Assembly (NCBI RefSeq): GCF_031143425.1
Contig: NC_090450.1
Span: 222,343,442 to 222,407,441 of the forward strand
Reading direction: 5' to 3'
DNA: 64,000 nt
From: Pleurodeles waltl
Taxonomy: Eukaryota; Chordata; Amphibia; Caudata; Salamandridae
Part shown: piece by piece, positions 52,421 to 64,000 of the stretch
Numbering within the stretch: position 1 is the stretch's first letter
Layout of the letters: each line of letters starts with the position of its first letter
The notes under the pieces: model-generated
The model's database searches: none
What the model was told of the DNA's origin: nothing
The model's input: only the letters and a program-made list of their open reading frames with translations
Position numbers and translations under genes: made by a program

Positions 52421-55400
52421 CCACTCCAATTTACCCCACTACAACCTACCTGCTCCAATCATCTCTCTTCAGTCTTACCCATTCCAGTCTCCCCACTCCA
52501 TTCCAATCTGCCCTACTCTAATCCAGCCATTCTGCCCGACTCCACCATAATCTACCCCACTACTCTCTACCCCAATCCACTCTTCTCTTTCCCAGTCTAT
52601 CTTACTCCACTACACTCCAATCTCAACTCCACTCCAATCTATCCAGATCCATTAAACCCCACTCCACTCCAGTATACCTCCACTCCAATCTATTCAACTC
52701 CACTACACCCCACTTCACTCCAATCTATTCACTCCACTCTAACCCAATCTACCCTCTATTATGCCCACTCCAATCCACCCAATCTACCATACTCCATTCC
52801 ACTGTACTCAATCAACCCCACTCCACTTCACTTCCATCTACCACATTCCAGCCAAATCAGCCCCACTTCAGTCCAATCTAAACCCTTCCACTCCAATCCA
52901 TCCCATTCCATCCCACTCCAACCTACCCTACCCGATTCCACCCTAAACAACCTTACTCCAATCTACCCCATCCAATATGTCCCACTCCAGTCTACCCCGC
53001 CCTAACCCAATCTACCCCACCCCATCCCAATCTACCCCACACCGCTCTATCCAACTCCACTACAGTCTACTTCTGTTCAGTCTACCCCGCTCCACTCCAA
53101 TCTTCCCCATTCTACCACACTTCAAACCTCCACTGCAATCTACCAACTCTTCTCTACTCTAACCTATCCGACTCCGCTCCAAGTTACCCCACTCCACCAT
53201 TGTCTACCTAACTCCAATCAACCACAATCTACCCCACACCATTCTACCACAATCTACCCCACTCCAATCTGCCACAATCTACCCAACTCCACTCTAATAT
53301 ACCACACTCCAATCCACACAATCTACCCCACTCCACCACACTCCACTCCACCCCACCCAAATCTACCCATTTCCACTCCTTCCAACCTACCCCACTACAC
53401 TCCATCAAATCGACCTCACTCCAATCTACCACACTCCACTCAAATCTACCCCACTCACTCCAATCTAACCTCCCCACCTCACTCCAATCTCCCCATCCAC
53501 TCCAATCTACCCCACCCTACTCCACCCAATATACCCTACTCAACCTACCCCTCCTCAATCTACCTACTCCAATCTACCCCACTCACTTTACCCCTATCGG
53601 GTCAACTCCAATTTACTCCAATCTACTCCACTCCAGTCTGCCCACTCTACTCAAATCTATCCCACTTTTGCCCACTCCACTGCAATCTATCCCACCCGAC
53701 TCTAGACCACTCCAATCGAACCCACGCCACTCCAAACTACTCGTTTTCACTCCAATCTATCCCACTCCACTGAAATCTACCCCACTCCAAACTACCCTGC
53801 TCCAATCAACCCTCTTCAACTTCCCCAAACCAATCTACCCCACTCTATTCCAATCTGCCCTACTCTAATCCACTCAATCTACCTCAATTTAACCCATTCC
53901 ACTCCACGATAATCTATCCCATTACACTCCACTCTACCCACTCCACTCTTCTCTTCGCCACTCTATCTCACTCCACTCCAATCTCAATTCCACTCCAATC
54001 TATCCAACTCCACTACACCCCACTCCACTACACTCCTCCCCAATCTATCCCACTCCACTCTACCCCAATCTACCCCACATGAGTACACCCACTCTAATCC
54101 ACCTAATCTACCACATTCCATTCCACTCTACCCAACCTACCCCACTTCACTGCACTTTAATCTGCCACATGCTATCCAAATCTACCCCACTCCAGTCTAT
54201 TCTAATCCGCCTCCACCCCAATTCGTCCCACTCCATCCCAATCCAATCTACCCTACCCCACTCCTCCACAAACTACCTACTCCAATCTACCACACCCCAT
54301 CCCAATCTACCCCATGCCACTCAAATCTACCACACTCCACTCAAATCTACCCCACTCACTCCAATCTAACCTCCCCACCTCACTCCAATCTCCCCATCCA
54401 CTCCAATCTACCCCACCCTACTCCACCCAATATACCCTACTCAACCTACCCCTCCTCAATCTACCTACTCCAATCTACCCCACTCACTTTACCCCTATCG
54501 GGTCAACTCCAATCTACTCCAATCTACTCCACTCCAGTCTGCCCACTCTACTCAAATCTATCCCACTTTTGCCCACTCCACTGCAATCTATCCCACCCGA
54601 CTCTAGACCACTCCAATCGAACCCACGCCACTCCAAACTACTCGTTTTCACTCCAATCTATCCCACTCCACTGAAATCTACCCCACTCCAAACTACCCTG
54701 CTCCAATCAACCCTCTTCAACTTCCCCAAACCAATCTACCCCACTCTATTCCAATCTGCCCTACTCTAATCCACTCAATCTACCTCAATTTAACCCACTC
54801 CACTCCACGATAATCTATCCCATTACACTCCACTCTACCCACTCCACTCTTCTCTTCGCCACTCTATCTCACTCCACTCCAATCTCAATTCCACTCCAAT
54901 CAATCCAACTCCACTACACCCCACTCCACTACACTCTACCCCAATCTACCCCACATGAGTACACCCACTCTAATCCACCTAATCTACCACATTCCATTCC
55001 ACTCTACCCAACCTACCCCACTTCACTGCACTTTAATCTGCCACATGCTATCCAAATCTACCCCACTCCAGTCTATTCTAATCCGCCTCCACCCCAATTC
55101 CTCCCACTCCATCCCAATCCATTCTACCCTACCCCACTCCTCCACAAACTACCTACTCCAATCTACCACACCCCATCCCAATCTACCCCATGCCACTCCC
55201 ATCTACCTCACCAAACTACCCTAATTTACCACTCTGTGTTTCATTCCACCTCGCTATCATCCACCCAATCTACCCTACTCCAATCTACCCTACTCCACTC
55301 TGCTCAATCAACCTGACTTCACTACAGCCTACCCCACTCCACTCCAACCTACCGCTATCTACCCCACTTCACGTTTCCCAATCTACTCCACTCCACTCCA

Positions 55401-55720
55401 ATCATCTACCCAATATATCCACTCCACTCTATCCTAAGCTGCCCAGATCTACCTTGCTCCTATTTACTTCACTCCAATCTCCCCCACTCCACCCAAATCT
55501 ACCCTGCTCCACCGAATCTACCCCAGTTCAATCTGCCCCTCTCCAATCTACCACACAACTCCACCCAACTTCCCCTCTCCAATCTACCCCAATTTACCCC
55601 ACTGCACTCCACTCCAATCAACCCCAAATCCCCCCATCCATTCTACCCCACTCTATGCCAATCTGCCTCAATCTACCCCATTCCACTATACCCCAATCTA
55701 CCCCAATCCCACACCACTAA
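52420..55720. repeat. CCACTCCAATCTA-type satellite
   Basis: About 3.3 kb of degenerate short repeats of the form CC(A/C)CTCCAATCTAC, with strong strand asymmetry (C/A-rich on plus). Long proline/threonine/serine/leucine-rich frames on plus and tryptophan-rich ones on minus are artefacts of the repeat. Confidence 0.93.
53435..55200. repeat. 0.9-kb internal duplication in the satellite
   Basis: Two copies of one long, irregular block: 53435-54335 and 54336 to about 55200. The offset is 901 bp at first and 876 bp later because the second copy lacks about 25 bp near 54930. Unusual landmark words such as CCCTATCGGGTCAACTCC and GACTCTAGACCACTCC occur once in each copy, so the duplication is recent compared with the underlying satellite. 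Confidence 0.85.
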
Positions 55721-57259
55721 CTTTTAGCTATGCTGAACAGCAGTCACACTGGTGTACATAAAGGCTAAAACACTTTGTCAAAGCCAATATCTCGTACATA
55801 GGTGAGACCTATTGGATTGGCCGATGCTTGTTTTAATATTGGCCGGAGGTGAGCATCTCCTCAACCAATTATGTTTTATTAAAACCATGACAAAACTTAA
55901 CTGTCATTGGCAAAGACAAAATGCTGGCAGCCAAAGCCAGACCTATGGCTTTGCCAGTGCCCATTTGGAATTCCTTGCACACAGCTCACCCATGCAAAAT
56001 GACTCAGTGAACTTGATCACTCTGAATGCCTAGGGCATGGTGCAGTACATCAGCACACCTTGGCTCACAAAGGCAATATAGAATTTTGCCTAGGGAGATT
56101 GGGCACCAACCACCTCAGAGCTGACATCACGACTGTCAGAAGAATGGGAATCAACCTCAAAAAAGTGTACAGGGTTGTGGTCGTGTTCTCTGTCCTGTGT
56201 TTGGTTTTTAGGCTTCTGGAAGGAGGGGACCAGCGTCAAGTTTGGTGGCTCGCATGTACGTCAATAAGGTAATAAATCCTGACATCACAGTGTGACGTGG
56301 CACAGGCCTGGTGTTTGTCCAAGGAGCAAGTAATGGTCTTGGCTTCCCAAACTGGGAACATGCCCACAGCTTCAAAAATCAATTCATCTTCACTTACAGG
56401 CAGTGGTAGGCACAGACTTCAATGGTTCTGTGTCCTTGAAATCAAACCTTTCACCTGCTTGCGACAGATCTGCATATCCTCTTAAAGTGCCCAATTATAT
56501 CACAAAGTAGGCAGGAGAGATATGTATTAGTGCAGATTTCCGTATGTAGGGCATAGACCTGATATTTGGGACATGACTCTGTCTCAGTGATGCCTTTTAG
56601 AACATACGCACCTCGACCCGGTTTGGCTTCCAGACTCACAAGTGTGTTTGAAAAATTGAACAATGTGGAACTACTCTGGGGCAGTGAATATTGCAGCATC
56701 TCACACTCAAGCAGTTTTAGCATGCACAAGCGTCTTAGCTCTGTACATATTAAGGATTTTAGTCAGTTGCATTGAACAGTAGCATCCCTGGATTAAAAGT
56801 TCTTCTATGTCATTATGTAGGAGAGATAAGAAGCTGGAGCTCACTAGGTGTCAACAGACTTGTATGCAAAGCGTCAACCCACTTACCGTCATGTTACTTT
56901 ACTGTAGGGAGCCACATGTTTGATAACCGCACTTCCACACCCTTCCAAGACCATATAGAGCAGTTGGGGGCAATCTGTAAATGATAAAAAAAAAGAAACA
57001 ACACATCATTAACTACACAGACTGAGCTAGCATGGCCTATGACACCTGAGTACTATCGGCCCAACAAGAGGGACCACTACAAGCAAACGCCTGCTTTTGG
57101 GGGGGTGCACATGTATCAATGACAGCACTGTCACAGGTTAGTGAGCTGGTTGACCTGATACTGTGACCCACCTTGGAAAAGGTGGGTTTCTCATCTAAGT
57201 ATGAACTTACTACCCACAAGGGGGACTGGAAGTTCCTGATACTGCTTTTGTAGGGGAAT
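55721..57259. other. Unassigned sequence with a TGGCAAAG-type repeat
   Basis: Between 55760 and 55990 words such as GCCAAAGCCAGACCTATGGCTTTGCC form a local inverted repeat and probably belong to a dispersed repeat. No coding motif was found in the rest. Confidence 0.4.
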
Positions 57260-60150
57260 AAGTCTACAAACTATTCCAGAACCTCCCCTGAATAGGAGTT
57301 GATCATGACTATAATGTTGTGATTGGTGGCTTGAAGGACCACTTTGATTCACAGCCTAATCTAGATCATGAACATTTCAAACTGTTAAAGGACAGACAAA
57401 TTGAAGGTGAAACAATTAATGGCCTCTGTTCCTGTCTGAGAGAATAGGCTGTTACTTTCACCAATGATGATCAACCAAAGGAGGAGAGAGCCCAAATTAT
57501 TTAGGTGTGCAGGTTGTCAATGTTGAGATATCTGATATTACGTCAACCAGGGATATGGTTAGAAGATATTCTAAGAACCTTGGTAACTATCAAATAATTG
57601 GGAAGAGGAATTGGAAGTATCTATCACAAGGTGGCACGGGTGGTGTAAAGTGTTAAGGAAGAAGTAGTAAATGCCACACAATGAAGAGCCCCGCCACGGC
57701 CAATGAAAGGAACACAACGTGGCATAACAACCAAGAGCTGAAATTGGAGGTTTGACGCCCATTCTCTTGACAAGTGCCTTGCTCAAGAAATGGTGTGATG
57801 AAAATGAAGCAAGGCAAACCACTTTGTCGAACTATGTAGAAGTGGAGAATGTGGAGGGAAACCCATGAGGTGACAACGCATCACTCTGGCTCTCCAACAA
57901 CTCATGCTAGAGGATGACTAACCCGCCACAATCACGACAACGACACCAAAAGATCACGTGTCTATAAGGAAAACATGGATGAAATATTCCTCATATCGTA
58001 CAACACACAAAGCAGGAGACGGAGGCAACCACAACCCTTTTGTGTGGTATGCATCACTGGCACTCCAGTCACTGCACTAATAGACACTGGTGCCTCATTA
58101 AATCATATGGAGATGAAACTGTACCAAGCCCTGAGGCCACAACCACATCTAGCACTGACCAGCACACAAAGTTATGCATATGAGGGACAACAACCCTTAC
58201 CACTGCCTATGGTTACTCAGGTAGCCATTCACAGTTGTGATGTTAAAACCAAAGCCCATTTTCACATCGCCATGGAAGGGAAAGGAACCCTCCTGGGATG
58301 TCACGTAGCAGACGATTTAAGGCTGGTATTCTTCACATATAAAGTAATGAGTGTCAAGAAGGTGATGTTCTTAAGGTCTTTCCCCAGCTAGTCAGAGGGC
58401 TTGTGTGTCTGAAAGACACTTTTGTCAAGATTCACATTGATAACATTACCCAACCAATAGCACTGAGCCACCAACAAGTGGCTTCCCACCTACGCCCACT
58501 GGCAGAAAAGAAATTACTGCAACTGTAACAGACAGATGCTACTAAAAAGCTGTCAGGTCTACAGCAGCAGCCTATACCCTTTTATAGTGGTGGGGTGAGT
58601 TAAGTGCCCCAACACTTCTCAACCCCCCCCTCCAAAACCCTAAAGTAAACCACCACTCCCGCCAAAAGCCCAGATAACACCAACTAAAACACAAACACTA
58701 CACTTACAAGCACTACACATTTACATACATTACACACATGTATTACACACACTCACGTCACACATTAAAAAAAGTACTTACCCATGGGCTCTTGTACTTC
58801 TGTTCTCAAAGAAAGGAAGAGTTCCCCTAACCAATGCTGCCGCTGATCTTAACCAGCATGTAAAAAGGGGCTGGATTGGATGAAGCATCCTGGGGGAACG
58901 CTCCTTCAGACCCTGGAGGCCTGTGCCTTGTCTCCATAAAGCTGCCTTAAAACAGTTGGGTGGAGAGCTTTAAAGTGCGCATTTCTCTTTGACCAGTGCA
59001 AAGCAGCCAGCTAAAGTGACATGTGCACTTTGGAGGATCCAGTTCAGGCCGTGCTCTAGCCCTCTGCTGCCGGAAGCAGAGGCAGCTCTCTGATTCTGGC
59101 AGCAGAGGGCACGCCCAGCATGTCTCCAGACTGGTAGGAACAAAATAAAATGGCAATGAAATCTTTTCATTGCCATTCTATTTATTCCTGCTCGTCTCAC
59201 ACCGGGCGGGGGGGGCGACGCTCCCCTCCCTCTAAGAGAAAACGCCACTGCAGGCCTAACCCATGGGTATTTCCAATGACCAGTTCCAGCAAAGCCAAAA
59301 CAGCCAGGAGCCAATCAGCTGTCTTTTGACATAAAGCTTCCCCACAAGGCCAAATGATAGGCACATTACAACCAAAATGGATGACATCACTGAGGACCTC
59401 CATATAGCGCAATGGTTATCCAACTTAGGCCTCAACGCTGGGTACCACTAGTTGATGCCGGACCCCTCCATCAGATACATAACAACTTTCTCCACCCACC
59501 TGGGGCCAAGTAAGCACAAACATGTCAATTTTTGGAACCTCTACAACAGCCAAAGTGTTCCAGGATGTCATTTATGAGACCCTGTTGGGATTTGAGGGGG
59601 TGCTGAATTTCAGCAGTGAATATTCACGGACACTGGCTAACCACCAACACCTGCATGCGACTGTGAATAGATTGATAGAACAATGCCCCACCTTGTACAA
59701 GGACAAATGTCAATTTTCTGAAAACCAAATCAACTTATTTGGATATGTCTTCTTCAAAGATGGTCTCTGGGTGGATACCCAGACATTGAAGCTGTACGAA
59801 ATGCTCCAGCCCCTAAGGTGCCACAGGGGTGAGGAGTGTTTTATGCATAGCAACCTATTGCAGATGGTTTGTACCTAACTTAGCCACGATCTCTGAATCG
59901 CTAAGGGCTCTGACATAGGTGAATGCCAGTTGGAGTTGTAAAGGAAATGCCTCTTTTTGAATGATCACCCCTAAAGGTTGGGAATGATGCTGTTTTTTTC
60001 AACAGTGAAGGTGCACTGAGACCTCCTAAACAGATGTCAGTGATCTGACTCTTAAAAGGTATATGTCTGATTGGCTGACCTACAATTGGCATAAGAATAG
60101 AGTACCCGGGATACCCAGGGTCTGTACATTCAAGTGTCCCTCATGGCCTG
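57260..60150 (+). pseudogene. Decayed conventional Ty3/gypsy gag-pol
   Basis: Gag capsid-like remains (57300-57560): VVIGGLKDHFDSQPN and ..RQIEGETI..L..CLRE.AVTF, as in gypsy Gag. Protease: a 138-codon frame (57975-58391) with ALIDTGAS. The pre-RT segment follows, with FVKIHIDNITQPIALSHQQ (about 58415-58480). The frame is then lost: 58590-59400 is unrelated sequence in place of the RT fingers and first catalytic Asp. RT resumes at about 59470 (RYITTFSTHLG) and in the frame 59522-59878 (VFQDVIYETLLGFEGVLNFS, HLHATVNRL, YKDKCQF), with the YxDD-equivalent destroyed. RNase H start traces reach about 60020. Many stops; non-functional and older than the nested Gmr1-like element. Confidence 0.75.
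58590..59400. other. Unrelated segment interrupting the decayed gypsy RT
   Basis: About 0.8 kb with no gypsy similarity where the N-terminal RT should be. It contains an inverted repeat, AAATAAAATGGCAATGAAA against TTTCATTGCCATTCTATTT (about 59144-59183). Could be an insertion with an accompanying deletion; no target duplication was found. Confidence 0.45.
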
Positions 60151-62663
60151 CAGCACTTATTGTGCCACAACAAGAATGACAAAGCAAAGGAAAACTCCCA
60201 GCATTCCAACATTGGCTGGCAGAGCAGTTTTTTTTTCAAACTGCTAACTCGACTATGCCATTTAGAATAATGACAAAGTCCACACCATTCTTTTTAATAG
60301 AAATAAGTCACCTCTAAGGTAGGTCTATAGAGGACCATGGCAGGGTGCTGTTTATTAAAAATTAGAACATGTTTTATGTGTCCTAACAGTAAAAACCCCA
60401 AGTCATAGATTTTGCTGTAGAAAGGCTAGCAGCTCCATAGTGAGTGCAGGGTTACATGCTGACAACTTAGCTGTGCTAACTTCTGAATGAGATTACTGAA
60501 GTTGGTACTTCAAGGTATCAAAATAATCTTTACATTAAACCTGACTTGATGCCCAAGTCGAATTTAATGCAGCTTTAAAGTAAATTGTAACTTTAGAAAG
60601 TTGCCACTCTGTTCCCCAAGTTTTAAGTGACCATTTACGGTTGCTGGAGGGGAAGTGTGAAGAACTCACAAGGAGAAGCACATAAGACCTTTAAAGAGGT
60701 GTTAAATCTCCCGGAAAGGAAAGACATACAAGGCCCAAAAGGTGACCTTAAAAGGGAAGCAGCCTTTAAAAGACAAACTGGTGAACATGTGAGGGAATGC
60801 TCTTTTGTTCAGGTTCGCATCAGAAGAGGGGCCAACTATTGGCAGACCTATTGCCCTCAGGAAGCCACACCTCTCATGTGGGCTACCAAACTCCATACAT
60901 CAAGAGAGGGGCTCTGCCATCTTTGGAAGTGGGCATAATATTTCACTTTGCAGGAAGTAATCATCAGGTAGGAGGCGACCTGATAGCCCCTTAGCTAGTA
61001 GTCACTGCAACCCCTGAGGGAACATTGTGGGCATAAGAGCAACATCCTTGTCTCCTAGACCTCACAACATCTCTGCACTGGAGAAGGACCGCTGTGTTAT
61101 TTCCTGGGCCCGGTAAAGAGGGGCTTCACCAAAGACTGGACTGCATCTACTGATCCTTTGGCTAGCAAAGAGAGGACTATGCCTGTGGAGTCCTGCTTGA
61201 GGAAAAGTCAAGCCCAATCCCATATAGAAGAGGTAACTGGAAGAGTCAGTTGGCGACAGGGCTACAAAAGCTTGATCGCCACTGACCACAGAAGCGCAGA
61301 CTGGGAGATCGAGTCTCGACACTCAAACGTTGTAGCCGATTTTGCTTCACTTGGGGGAGTCTCCGGAGTGCAGTTTGGTTGTCAGGATAGATACTACCCT
61401 CAGTTAAAGGGCACCTCTGATTTTGCAGTAATTGGAGACCAGTAGACTTGCTTTTGACTGGACTTCACCTGGACTTCAAGGGGCATAGACGTCTGTGCCC
61501 AAAGTCACTCCACACATGTTCCTGGACTGAGGGGTGGCCCCAGGAAAAACCCTGTCACTGCAGGTTCATCCACAGCATCCTTCAGCATCTTCAGCATCCT
61601 GTATGCATTCAATCACGACCACTCCTTTGATGTCCATGGTGGTTCACCTATTAGAACTAGATTGGAGACTTCCTTGGCGGCAAAGTAACTGTCCTGTCAT
61701 GACTTTTTGGCCCATGTTACTTGCTCCTTGCTGTAGTTCGTCACTGAAAGCAGGCCAGAGTTACTGAACACAACTTTACAAAAGTTTTCAAAAAAGCAGT
61801 GGTTTCTTATTTGCTTAATAATTTATATCTCTGGAACCCTCCTTGGATTTTGTTCATTTCTGTGTCTAAAAAGTCGTAAAAATATGAGCTATTTTAATAA
61901 ATTGGTGTTGCATTTGCTTTGTGTCATGTTTCTTTCTTGATCAACTGTTTTGGAAATTCTAAATGCTTTGCATTTGTTCCTTTGACAAAGCCTGTCTATT
62001 AAATTGTCATTTAAAGCATTGGAATAATCTAGAAAATGCTGTAGGTCCTAGCCACACACAGTCCTCACTCTCAACACCCAAAAATCCAAGCACATTCCTG
62101 GTCTATAATGTTCTTCCCTAAGACCATTTGCTCATCATAAAACTATTGTCAACTGAAGATAGCTAGGGAAAAAATAATTTGTTTCTTAGTTGGGGGCATG
62201 AAATTGAAAGTTGTGTGAGGTTCAAGATAATTGCGAAGTACGTAACTCCAGAGCTTTGTTTACTAATAAAAAAAAAGAAGGCAGTTTAGCTGCTCTACCA
62301 AGCAGCAGAAAATTTGATCCAGCTGCAACGGGAGGCAAAGAGGGACTGACTCCAATAAGGGGCCCACCCAATTTGCATAACACCTGGCACAGTCCCATGG
62401 CCCACACTCCATTGCCTCACAAGGTGCCACATTGGCTCCATTACACGCCTGCTGATTTCCTCATTGCCAGTTCCCACCCCTTAATGTGCACAGTCACTCA
62501 GCTCCAGCCCAAACGCCAAGCCCTAACTAGTCTCCTGCTTCATCTCCCTGGCCATACCTGCTGTGTAGGTCCGGCTGCTTCCAATGATTGGATGTGTTAC
62601 CTTAAAGAGTAGACATGTTTTGGCTGTGGAAAAACCCCTGAGCTTTCTGATTTGCTCCAAATC
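60151..62663. other. LTR-like non-coding remains
   Basis: No protein motif. The character of the sequence (CACCTCTAAGGTAGG, CATGGCAGGGTGCTG, T-rich stretches) is like the non-coding part of a large LTR, possibly of a Gmr1-like relative, but no matching partner lies in the window. Short frames are not supported. Confidence 0.35.
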
Positions 62664-62669
62664 ATATCA

Positions 62670-62913
62670 GGAGCCTGTTGGAAAATGGGCTATTGGTAAG
62701 GGCAGGTAGGTACCCACGTTTAGCAATGGGCCACTAACTTCCACTTAGGTCCAGTTAGGTCTCAGTAAATTAAACCCAGCTCAACCCTTGGTAGCTTGGC
62801 AACGAGCGACAAGGCTTAGCTTAGGAGACAGAGTGTAAAGCATTCAAATATCACAGTAATTAAATAAAACACAGGAAACAGTTAAAAAATCCAAAACCAA
62901 TTTATAAAAATAG
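62670..62913. repeat. Probable truncated LTR
   Basis: Starts TGTTGGAAAATGGG, a TG-type LTR beginning, and runs about 245 bp before it is cut off by the CGG-rich element at 62914. No second LTR is seen in the window. Confidence 0.35.
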
Positions 62914-63330
62914 ATTATGGTGGTCATTACAACACTGGCGGACATTTTAAAGCGACGGTAAGACTGCCAACAGGCCGGCGGTAAAAAAATTGCAATTACG
63001 ACCGTGGCGGAAACCGCCAACAAAGATAGCCACTTTAACACTCCGACCGCCACGGCGGTACAAACAAACAGCACGGCGGTCACCGCCAACAGACAGGCGG
63101 GAGACAATGTACCGCCAATACTATTATGACAGGCCAATCTGCCATCTTTTCCGGGGCGGATTCATCGCGGATAAAAACACGCCGGAAACAGGAATTTCGA
63201 AGGGAAAATGCTCACCTCTATACACTCCACGAGGAACGAGGAAACCATGGAACCGGAACTCCAAATTCTACCTGCGATAGTATTCCTGCTCCTCTACCAG
63301 GAGCTTGAACGCCGGTGGCGAAGACCACAG
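62914..63330. repeat. CGG-rich inverted-repeat element
   Basis: Dense with GGCGG/CCGCC words arranged as local palindromes (for example GACCGCCACGGCGGT and GGCGGTCACCGCC). It is probably the terminal part of a dispersed element, since it begins abruptly with TATGGTGGTCATTACAACACTGG. The right boundary is uncertain. Confidence 0.45.
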
Positions 63331-63785
63331 TGAGTACTGCACCTATGACACAGGGGAGGGGGGAGGCAAAAAACAGGGACACACACAAGCAACACCCCCA
63401 CCCCCACCCTCACCCACTACAACACACACTAATGCATATCAATACATCACAGTTACACCCCCAAACCGCCCCGGAAGAATGCAAAGACCAAAGAAAATGA
63501 GTGTAACCATCGAATATATTACAAACAAGTAGGCAGAAATATATCTATACACCATGTACAAAATATATATACCAGGCATAGTAGTCGAGTAACTGCACAA
63601 AGAAAGTCTGTGGAACACTGGGACCACACGGTATGGGCGAGGCCCACACAAGATCCCTGACCATGATGGAGAGAACACTGCAGGGGCATCAGACAGCAAC
63701 TAAACAGGCACCTCAGGGGATAAGGGAAAGGGGAGGAACCTCAGCCACTTGAGTGCACAACGCCAAATCCACGAGAGGGCCACAT
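63331..63785. other. Unassigned sequence
   Basis: Contains a C/A-rich stretch (CACCCCCACCCCC near 63390) and otherwise no recognisable feature. Confidence 0.5.
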
Positions 63786-64000
63786 GCCCACTGTTCCATC
63801 CTGGGGAGTGCAAAGCCACAGTCTCTCAAGTCTCTACAGTGGATGGGTTGCCCACTGTTCAATCCTGGGGAGTGCAAAGCCACAGTCTCTCAAGTCTCTA
63901 CAGTGGGTGGGTTGCCCACTATTCAATCCTGGGGAGTGCAAAGCCACAGTCTCTGAAGTCTCTGCAGTGGGTGGGTTGCCCACTGTTCCATCCTGGGGAG
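63786..64000. repeat. 64-bp tandem repeat, runs off the window
   Basis: Units begin GCCCACTGTTC or GCCCACTATTC at 63786, 63850, 63914 and 63978, an exact 64-bp period, with few substitutions. At least 3.3 copies are present and the array continues past 64000. Confidence 0.95.

Noticed and set aside
52761..55720. Long Pro/Thr/Ser/Leu-rich frames up to 176 codons
   Set aside because: Products of a stop-poor short satellite unit; frame and content follow the repeat, not a protein.
63786..64000. CRISPR-like regular array
   Set aside because: The 64-bp units are contiguous with no unique spacers, and the window is eukaryotic.
1..64000. Host exons, tRNA or rRNA genes
   Set aside because: No frame outside mobile elements shows a host protein motif, and I saw no tRNA-like or rRNA-like sequence other than the primer sites.

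Overview
This window looks like intergenic DNA from a very large, transposon-saturated vertebrate genome. A salamander or newt fits best: it holds a recent class I endogenous retrovirus (ERV), a Gmr1-like Ty3/gypsy element, Ngaro-type tyrosine-recombinase (YR) retroelements, hAT and piggyBac non-autonomous elements and long satellite tracts, with no recognisable host gene, tRNA or rRNA. The species call is inference; no single sequence proves it.

Centre (6582-30740): one ERV with two 1,563-bp LTRs, a tRNA-iMet-type primer site, a gag-pol frame with no stop at the gag/pol boundary, and env. A complete Ty3/gypsy element (14176-24623, minus strand, 2.68-kb LTRs, perfect 5-bp target duplication CCGGT) sits inside ERV pol. 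Without this insertion and one copy of its target duplication the ERV is about 13.7 kb. By eye the ERV LTRs differ at about ten sites (about 0.6 percent) and the gypsy LTRs at about six sites plus one indel (about 0.2-0.3 percent), so both are young and the inner one is younger. The gypsy element has one intact 1,592-codon ORF in the order gag, protease, integrase, reverse transcriptase, RNase H, with integrase before RT: the Gmr1-type order. The ERV keeps nearly all catalytic residues but is broken by the insertion and one in-frame TGA in RNase H. Its integrase has an acidic C-terminal extension of about 260 residues.

Left flank (1-6581): an (AT)25 microsatellite; the 3' end of a Ngaro-like element with SGNH-hydrolase remnants followed by a B1-A2-B2 arrangement (two 575-bp repeats around a GC-rich, TATA-containing segment with a 36-bp palindrome); a palindromic dispersed repeat.

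Right flank (30741-64000): a decayed Ngaro-like element on the plus strand (zinc-finger gag, RT, RNase H, start of YR); two hAT-type MITEs with 8-bp target duplications; a second palindromic repeat copy; a decayed YR plus SGNH fragment on the minus strand; a 3.05-kb piggyBac-like element bounded by TTAA and filled with about 375-bp tandem repeats; a possible degenerate hammerhead-ribozyme fold; a 3.3-kb CCACTCCAATCTA-type satellite with an internal 0.9-kb duplication; a decayed conventional Ty3/gypsy gag-pol; LTR-like remnants; a CGG-rich repeat; and a 64-bp tandem repeat running off the end.

The window is therefore a stratigraphy of insertions. The most interesting parts are the ERV with its unusual Gag and Pol extensions, the Gmr1-like element nested in it, and the split-repeat Ngaro terminus.
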